A DNA stretch of 8,721 nucleotides, taken from NCBI GenBank assembly GCA_030916555.1, contig JAUPWK010000083.1, positions 1 through 8,721 of the forward strand. Reading direction: 5' to 3'. A model generated the notes under the pieces. The model was not told where the DNA came from. It saw only the letters and a list, made by a program, of their open reading frames with translations, and searched no databases. Shown here in pieces: positions 3,864-8,721 of the stretch (positions are counted from its first letter, which is position 1; each line of letters begins with the position of its first letter). Source of the stretch: Patescibacteria group bacterium (GTDB taxonomy: Bacteria; Patescibacteriota; Patescibacteriia; UBA9934). The position numbers were made by a program, and so were the translations under genes.

Positions 3864-6809
3864 ATGGCTGAGGCTGAACTTTTGGCAGATTTGAACGTGG
3901 AGCAAACGGCGGCAGTGATTCATGACACGGGCCCACTCATGATTGTGGCGGGCGCTGGCACGGGAAAGACCACGGTTATCACGCGGCGTATTGCGTGGTT
4001 GATTGACCAAGGCAAGGCCAGGCCTGAAGAGATTTTGGCGTTAACGTTTACTGAGAAAGCAGCGACTGAAATGGAAGAGCGTGTGGATCGGTTGTTGCCA
4101 ATGGGATATATCGATCTGTCGATTTCTACGTTTCACGCTTTCTGTGAAAAGGTCTTGCGAACGCACGGGGTGCATATTGGCCTACCCCAGGACTTTAAGA
4201 TCGCTACAGACGTTGATAGTTGGCTGTTGATGCGGAGAAATCTTGAAAAATTTGAACTTGATTACTTTAGACCGCGGGGTAATCCGTCTAAATTTTTGCG
4301 TTCCATGCTCCAGCATTTTTCGCGCGCCAAAGATGAAGGAATTACGCCGGAACAGTATCTGGTATGGGTAGAGGATTTTGTTGCCAAGAAGGGCGGGGGA
4401 TCGCCAGAAATGTTCGCGAGCATGGAGGATGACGACAAGTTAGATATCCAAAAATGGCAGGAGCTCGCGCGCGCCTACGCTACGTATGAGCAGTTGCTCG
4501 TAGATAAAGGCATGCTCGATTTTGGCAGTTTAATGGCGTATGTCCTCCGCTTATTTCTTGAGCGTCCGAACATCCTGAAGGAATATCGCGAGCGCTTTAA
4601 ATACATCGTGGTGGACGAGTTCCAAGATACGAACACCATTCAGTATCGGTTAGTAAAACTATTAGCTGAACCACGTCGGAATATCACCGTTGTAGGTGAT
4701 GATGATCAGGCTATTTATAAGTTCCGTGGAGCGGCACTCGCGAACATTTTGTCATTCCGCCAAGACTTTTCTGACGCAAAAAAAATCGTGCTGACGAGCA
4801 ATTACAGAAGCGGAAAAGCAATTTTGGACGGAGCATATCGGCTTATCCAGCAGAACAACCCGCATCGCCTAGAAGCGACCGAGGGTTTGTCGAAAGCTTT
4901 GAAATCGCATAAAGAAGACGACGGTTTCGTGAAGCATGTTCATTGCGCTTCCTTGGAGGACGAAGTTGAAATGACAGTGCGAGAGATTGTTGCGTTGCAG
5001 AAGCGTGATGGCGGGTCTTGGAATGAGTTCTGTATCCTTGTGCGTGCGAATGACGCCTCAGAGCCCTTTTTAGAGGCCCTGGAGCGTGCTGGTGTGCCAT
5101 TCCGGTTTGTGGCCATGAGCGGTTTGTATACGCAACCAATTATTTTGGATGCGTTGGCATATATGCGCTTGGCTCGGTTAGCGTTTGATAGCCCGGCCGC
5201 CTACAGAATTTTGTCGCATCCAAGGCTTGGGATCTCTGAAGAGGATTTGTCTGAACTCATGCTGTATGTGCGCCGCAAAGGTGTGGCGATTACGGAGGCA
5301 ATGCAGCGCTCGACGGGTGCAATTGGGATTTCCCTTGAGGGGCGTGGTCGGATGCTTGAAATTCTCCAAACGGTTTCGAGTATTCGCAATCGAGCTAAAC
5401 GCGTTCCAATAACTGAACTTTTCGTTTACATCCTGAAAGAGACGGGCTTGCTTGGGGATGTGAGTACACTGAACGAAGTTGAACAACAGGAAATATTTAG
5501 ACACCTTGAAGGTTTCTTATCTCGTTTGAAGAGATTTGCTAATGCAAATGATGACAAAGGCTTGCGGGCATTTTTGGATGAGTTTGAGGCTGAACGTGAA
5601 GCTGGTGAAGCGGGTGCTCTGAAGAGCGACACTGAGGAAGGTCCTGATGTGGTGAACGTAATGACAATTCACGGCGCCAAAGGACTTGAATTTCGGTATG
5701 TGTTTGTCGTGAACATGATCGAACAGCGATTTCCTTCTGTTACGCGGAGCGAATCGTTGCCCTTGCCCCCGGGGCTCATTTCAGAGAATGCTGAGCTTGA
5801 TGACCATGTTGCAGAGGAGCGTCGTTTGTTTTACGTGGCCATGACGCGAGCTAAAGAGGGGTTATACCTCATGTCAGCAGAAGATTACGGAGGTACGAGA
5901 AAGCGAAAAGTCTCCCGTTTCTTGACTGAGTTAGGCTTTACCACCCCTGCGCAAGCCAAAAGTGACCGTGACGTGCTTACTTTGCCAGGCCCAAAGCAGC
6001 GAACACGAACTGAAGTATTACATTCGGTGCCGGATAGGATTAGTTTTTCTCAGATTGCTGCATTTTCTACCTGTCCATTGCAATACAAATATGCTCACAT
6101 CTTGAAGGTGCCTACATTTGGGCGTCATAGTTTAAGTTTTGGTAAGTCCATGCACAATACGCTTCAGAAGTTTTTGGAGCAGGTTAAAGAGCGCCAGACG
6201 GCGGCTCAGGTGTCTTTATTTGGCAACGAACCCGTGCAGAGGCCCTTATTACCTAGTGTTCCAGAGCTGCTCGAGCTTTTTGATCTTGGGTTTATTGATG
6301 AATGGTATGAATCTGAGGAGGAACGTGAGGAGTATCGAGCCAGAGGTAAGGAATCATTAACCAAATTTCATGAACAGATCTTACTCGACACACCAAAAAT
6401 TTTTGGTCTCGAGCTTGGGTTTACCTTGAAAGTGGGGGAAGTGCTTGTTAAGGGAAGAATCGATCGTATCGATGAGCTCCCTGACGGAAGCCTAGAGGTA
6501 GTTGATTACAAGACTGGAAATCCTAAGACTAAACTTGAATGGGACGACAAACGTCAGTTGGTACTCTACGCTTTAGCACTTGAGCAATGCTTGCCGGATC
6601 CAAAACCGGTTAAGAAATTGACGTATTATTATCTTACAACCAACGAAACCGTAAGCTTTGAACCAACTGAGAAAGACAGAGAGAAACTGACGCAACAAAT
6701 TTTGGAGACCATGGACAGAATTGCAAAAAGTGATTTTGCCGCTGACCCTGATGCTATGAAGTGTAAATATTGCGATTTTAAAGATATCTGTCCGGCAGCA
6801 AAATTTTAA
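3864..6809 (+). CDS. uvrD: UvrD/PcrA-type superfamily 1A helicase fused to a PD-(D/E)XK Fe-S nuclease
   Basis: 981 residues, longer than a typical 650-750-residue UvrD/PcrA because of a C-terminal nuclease. Helicase motifs, in order: Walker A GAGTGKT (30-36), LTFTEKAA (60-67), DEFQD (251-255), VVGDDDQAIYKFRGA (276-290), SNYRS (312-316), TIHGAKGLEF (601-610) and EERRLFYVAMTRA (651-663). The protein should be a 3'-5' ATP-driven DNA translocase. The nuclease part starts near 725 with Cys737 and His764. It continues with GRIDRID (Asp867), VVDYKTG (Asp881, Lys883) and QLVLYA (898-903), and ends with Cys967, Cys970 and Cys976. Cys737 plus these three is the AddB/Cas4-type 4Fe-4S arrangement. All catalytic residues are present. 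QVSLF at 782-786 resembles a sliding-clamp-binding motif. The likely role is DNA repair or end processing. The exact subfamily is uncertain, and the symbol is given at family level. A DUF721-like gene starts two bases after the stop. Confidence 0.93.
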   Translation: MAEAELLADLNVEQTAAVIHDTGPLMIVAGAGTGKTTVITRRIAWLIDQGKARPEEILALTFTEKAATEMEERVDRLLPMGYIDLSISTFHAFCEKVLRTHGVHIGLPQDFKIATDVDSWLLMRRNLEKFELDYFRPRGNPSKFLRSMLQHFSRAKDEGITPEQYLVWVEDFVAKKGGGSPEMFASMEDDDKLDIQKWQELARAYATYEQLLVDKGMLDFGSLMAYVLRLFLERPNILKEYRERFKYIVVDEFQDTNTIQYRLVKLLAEPRRNITVVGDDDQAIYKFRGAALANILSFRQDFSDAKKIVLTSNYRSGKAILDGAYRLIQQNNPHRLEATEGLSKALKSHKEDDGFVKHVHCASLEDEVEMTVREIVALQKRDGGSWNEFCILVRANDASEPFLEALERAGVPFRFVAMSGLYTQPIILDALAYMRLARLAFDSPAAYRILSHPRLGISEEDLSELMLYVRRKGVAITEAMQRSTGAIGISLEGRGRMLEILQTVSSIRNRAKRVPITELFVYILKETGLLGDVSTLNEVEQQEIFRHLEGFLSRLKRFANANDDKGLRAFLDEFEAEREAGEAGALKSDTEEGPDVVNVMTIHGAKGLEFRYVFVVNMIEQRFPSVTRSESLPLPPGLISENAELDDHVAEERRLFYVAMTRAKEGLYLMSAEDYGGTRKRKVSRFLTELGFTTPAQAKSDRDVLTLPGPKQRTRTEVLHSVPDRISFSQIAAFSTCPLQYKYAHILKVPTFGRHSLSFGKSMHNTLQKFLEQVKERQTAAQVSLFGNEPVQRPLLPSVPELLELFDLGFIDEWYESEEEREEYRARGKESLTKFHEQILLDTPKIFGLELGFTLKVGEVLVKGRIDRIDELPDGSLEVVDYKTGNPKTKLEWDDKRQLVLYALALEQCLPDPKPVKKLTYYYLTTNETVSFEPTEKDREKLTQQILETMDRIAKSDFAADPDAMKCKYCDFKDICPAAKF

Positions 6810-6811
6810 AT

Positions 6812-7162
6812 ATGCGTGATCATAAACTTTCATCACTTGGAAATTTGCTCGGCGGCGCGTTATCGCGCCACGGCATAGGTGAGCGAGTGCAAGCGGCGCA
6901 AATTGTCGCCAAGGCGAATGATCTGTTGCGCGAAGCGATGGGCAAGCAGGCGGATGAGGTCCAGGCTGTAAGTTTCAAACTCTCTGAATTAGTTTTGGCG
7001 TGTAAAACACCAACGGCACGCTATGCCGCTGAAGGACAAGTGAGAAATTTGGCTCGTCGACTTGAGGAAGCGTTTCCGACACAAACGTTTAAAAAAATTG
7101 TGTGTCGACTCAAGAGCGGGGTAGCGAATGATGACGAATGGTACAATGGAGGCACCGTATGA
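6812..7162 (+). CDS. DUF721/DciA-like small protein
   Basis: 116 residues, soluble. The pattern fits the DUF721 family. An N-terminal helix (LGNLLGGALSRHGIGERV, 9-26) leads into AAQIVAKANDLLREAMG (28-44). Then comes a strand AVSFKLSELVLAC (52-64), a helix RYAAEGQVRNLARRLEEAF (70-88) and a final strand FKKIVCRL (93-100). In the DciA branch such proteins help load or act with the replicative helicase DnaB; other DUF721 proteins are uncharacterised. The assignment is by pattern only, and it lacks the long N-terminal part seen in some DciA proteins. No Shine-Dalgarno is visible. The ATG is two bases after the helicase stop, so translation is probably coupled. Its stop overlaps the next start in ATGA. 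Location next to a helicase-nuclease fits a replication or repair role. Confidence 0.65.
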   Translation: MRDHKLSSLGNLLGGALSRHGIGERVQAAQIVAKANDLLREAMGKQADEVQAVSFKLSELVLACKTPTARYAAEGQVRNLARRLEEAFPTQTFKKIVCRLKSGVANDDEWYNGGTV

Positions 7163-7572
7163 ACTTGCGTCAGTATCTCATTGTTATGGCTATGGGCACC
7201 GCCGTTGCAATTTCGGCGTGGTGCATTGTATTGATTGCCATGAATCCTTTGACTTCTGGACCGCTTGCGCTTGTGGCATTTTATGTCACGTTATCGCTTG
7301 GGTTACTGGGACTCTTCACTATTCTTGGTACGGTCATTAGAACCCTCCGCTTTCCGCATAGAGATATTGGCGGCATGGTGAATCGTTCCTTGCGACAAGG
7401 ACTGTTTTTAACGCTCCTGATGGTAGGATCTTTGTACCTGATGACTCAAGGTCTACTGTCTACCTTAACTTTGTTTATTGCCGTGCTCGCCCTTGGCTTT
7501 CTTGAATTTTTCTTTTTGGTCTCAAGTAAGACGGAAATCGATCCCGTTGGGCACGATGAGCATGGTGGATAG
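7159..7572 (+). CDS. Four-helix integral membrane protein, unknown function
   Basis: 137 residues from the ATG at 7159. I prefer this start because GGAGG (7148-7152) lies six bases upstream and the ATG overlaps the preceding stop (ATGA). An in-frame ATG at 7138 would put that Shine-Dalgarno inside the gene. Four hydrophobic spans are visible at about 7-28, 34-59, 80-100 and 102-121. The loop 61-79 between spans 2 and 3 is rich in Arg and His (R61, R64, R68, R76, R79), which predicts it faces the cytoplasm with both termini also inside. The tail is polar and acidic (KTEIDPVGHDEHGG). No motif identifies a function. It is cotranscribed with DUF721-like and mreB genes, so a role near the division or cell-wall machinery is possible but unproven. 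Confidence 0.8.
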   Translation: MNLRQYLIVMAMGTAVAISAWCIVLIAMNPLTSGPLALVAFYVTLSLGLLGLFTILGTVIRTLRFPHRDIGGMVNRSLRQGLFLTLLMVGSLYLMTQGLLSTLTLFIAVLALGFLEFFFLVSSKTEIDPVGHDEHGG

Positions 7573-7623
7573 TCAGTATTGAGGTAGCACTGGGCATATG
7601 GTTCAATGCCGAGGCAGAGTGCT

Positions 7624-8682
7624 ATGTTGAATCGTTTTCTCGGACAATTTTCAAAAGATGTCGCCATTGATTTGGGTACATCAAACACCCGCGTTTATGT
7701 AAAGGAACGCGGTATTGTGATGCACGAACCTTCAATTGTTGCGGTCAACACGCGCACGAACCAGATTTTGGCCGTTGGTACGGCGGCTAAAGATATGCTC
7801 GGGAAGACTCCCCCGCATATTGTGACCACAAAACCACTCATGAAGGGCGTTATTTCTGATTTTGAAATCGCTGAAAAGATGCTCAAGTATTTCGTGGATA
7901 AAATTCATGAAGATGCGTTTACGCTTGTGCCGCGCCCCCGCATCATCATGACGGTTCCTCTTGAGATCACTGAAGTAGAGCGTAAGGCTGTTGAAGATGC
8001 TGCGTTGTCTGCGGGAGCACGTGAAGTCTTTTTGGTTGAGTCACCACTTGCAGCTGCGATTGGTGCAGGTCTGCCTGTTGAAGAGTCTATTGGAAGCATG
8101 GTGGTTGATATTGGCGGGGGAACGACTGAAATTGCGGTCATTGCACTTGGAGGAATTGTTACTTGGAAGTCCCTCGTCACTGCCGGTGAGGAAATGACGA
8201 AAAATATCACCCAGTATGCTCGGGATATTTTTAACCTATTGATTGGTGAACGGGTAGCCGAAGACGTGAAATGCAGAATCGGCAGTACCATGGATTTAGG
8301 ACAAGCTTTAGAAATTGAAATGCGTGGCCGTTACTTGCTTACCGGTTTGCCGCGCCAGGTGATTGTGCATGATGGCCAAATTCGTGAGGCTCTGTATCGT
8401 TCCGTGCAAAATATCGTTGAAAACATTAAAGCCACCATTGAAGTGACTCCCCCTGAACTTGTGGCCGATATTTATGAACGTGGCTTAGTACTGACTGGTG
8501 GCGGTGCGCTTTTGAGAGGTATTGAACGAACAATCTCTCGGGAAACGGATATTCCGGTTCGAGTTGCGGAGGATCCACTTACGGCAGTGGTACGTGGTGC
8601 CGGTATGTTGCTTGATAATGAGGCTCTTCTCAAAGATATTGCTCTCCCAACTACTGGCGCTGACTCCGGTGGTTCTCGCTAA
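7624..8682 (+). CDS. mreB: Rod shape-determining protein MreB (bacterial actin)
   Basis: 352 residues from the ATG at 7624. MreB forms membrane-bound ATP-dependent filaments that position the peptidoglycan elongation machinery. The actin-fold signatures are present: phosphate-1 DLGTSNTRVYV (16-26), the VESPLAAAIGAG segment with Glu139, phosphate-2 DIGGGTTE (162-169) and adenosine motif TGGGALLRG (291-299). The length matches the usual 335-350. I chose 7624 over the in-frame ATG at 7606 because it gives the typical N-terminus MLNRFLGQFS, a short amphipathic membrane-binding helix before the first strand. GAGG at 7611-7614 also lies nine bases upstream. The gene follows the membrane-protein gene by 51 bases with no terminator, and is followed two bases later by another ATG. 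Confidence 0.95.
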   Translation: MLNRFLGQFSKDVAIDLGTSNTRVYVKERGIVMHEPSIVAVNTRTNQILAVGTAAKDMLGKTPPHIVTTKPLMKGVISDFEIAEKMLKYFVDKIHEDAFTLVPRPRIIMTVPLEITEVERKAVEDAALSAGAREVFLVESPLAAAIGAGLPVEESIGSMVVDIGGGTTEIAVIALGGIVTWKSLVTAGEEMTKNITQYARDIFNLLIGERVAEDVKCRIGSTMDLGQALEIEMRGRYLLTGLPRQVIVHDGQIREALYRSVQNIVENIKATIEVTPPELVADIYERGLVLTGGGALLRGIERTISRETDIPVRVAEDPLTAVVRGAGMLLDNEALLKDIALPTTGADSGGSR

Positions 8683-8684
8683 AC

Positions 8685-8721
8685 ATGGCTCGCGCTTGGT
8701 ATACCTCAGAATCAGTCAGAC
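8685..8721 (+). CDS. Start of the next gene (possible mreC), truncated by window end
   Basis: An ATG two bases after the mreB stop opens a frame that stays open to the end of the window (MARAWYTSESVR). Tight spacing suggests translational coupling with mreB. In many bacteria mreC follows mreB, so mreC is the expected neighbour. Twelve residues cannot confirm it, and no membrane segment is yet visible. Confidence 0.5.
   Translation, partial: MARAWYTSESVR

Noticed and set aside
6854..6869. GGCGCG-TTAT-CGCGCC hairpin early in the DUF721-like gene
   Set aside because: Only 6-bp arms with no U-tract, in a GC-rich stretch of coding sequence. It is likely incidental.
7138..7158. Upstream start for the membrane protein
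   Set aside because: It would place the GGAGG at 7148-7152 inside the gene and add a charged MVQWRHR extension. The ATGA overlap at 7159 is better.
7606..7623. Upstream start for MreB
   Set aside because: It adds six residues (MPRQSA) before the typical amphipathic MreB N-terminus and has no Shine-Dalgarno at proper spacing.

Overview
The window looks like a chromosomal segment of a reduced bacterial genome, most plausibly a Patescibacteria/CPR lineage (Parcubacteria-like). This placement is inferred from overall style: a UvrD-type helicase fused to an Fe-S PD-(D/E)XK nuclease, a small DUF721-like protein, tightly packed genes, and several short orphan proteins. No marker gene here proves it.

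Layout. Bases 1-360 hold the 3' end of an unrecognised plus-strand gene. Bases 361-3760 form an accessory block. It contains four short minus-strand genes (A 399-941, B 2242-2673, C 2778-3179, D 3327-3716). Each has its own sigma70-type promoter, a good Shine-Dalgarno and an intrinsic terminator, so each is a self-contained transcription unit. One plus-strand gene sits among them (1012-2202), encoding a probable lipoprotein with a glycoside-hydrolase-like TIM barrel. Bases 3864-8721 are a plus-strand run with almost no spacing: helicase-nuclease (3864-6809), DUF721/DciA-like protein (6812-7162), four-helix membrane protein (7159-7572), MreB (7624-8682), and the first codons of another gene (8685 onward). 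This run is probably one operon, joining DNA repair or replication functions to the cell-shape cytoskeleton.

The unusual part is the A-D block. The four proteins match no family I recognise, but by eye they share a core: a beta-hairpin resembling IVCxLxRR...G...L, and a C-terminal amphipathic helix. They look like very diverged members of one family. Each gene also carries a strong inverted repeat inside its coding sequence: 11-bp arms in A, a 22-bp perfect palindrome in B, 10-bp arms in C, and 10-13-bp arms in D. An 18-bp direct repeat flanks unit D, and one copy is part of a dyad. B, and parts of A and C, are visibly richer in G+C than the helicase and mreB. Together this suggests an array of exchangeable or expanding gene cassettes, or a co-regulated paralogue set, rather than ordinary housekeeping genes.

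No rRNA, tRNA, CRISPR array, transposase or recombinase gene was seen. No stretch longer than about 150 bases lacks a gene.
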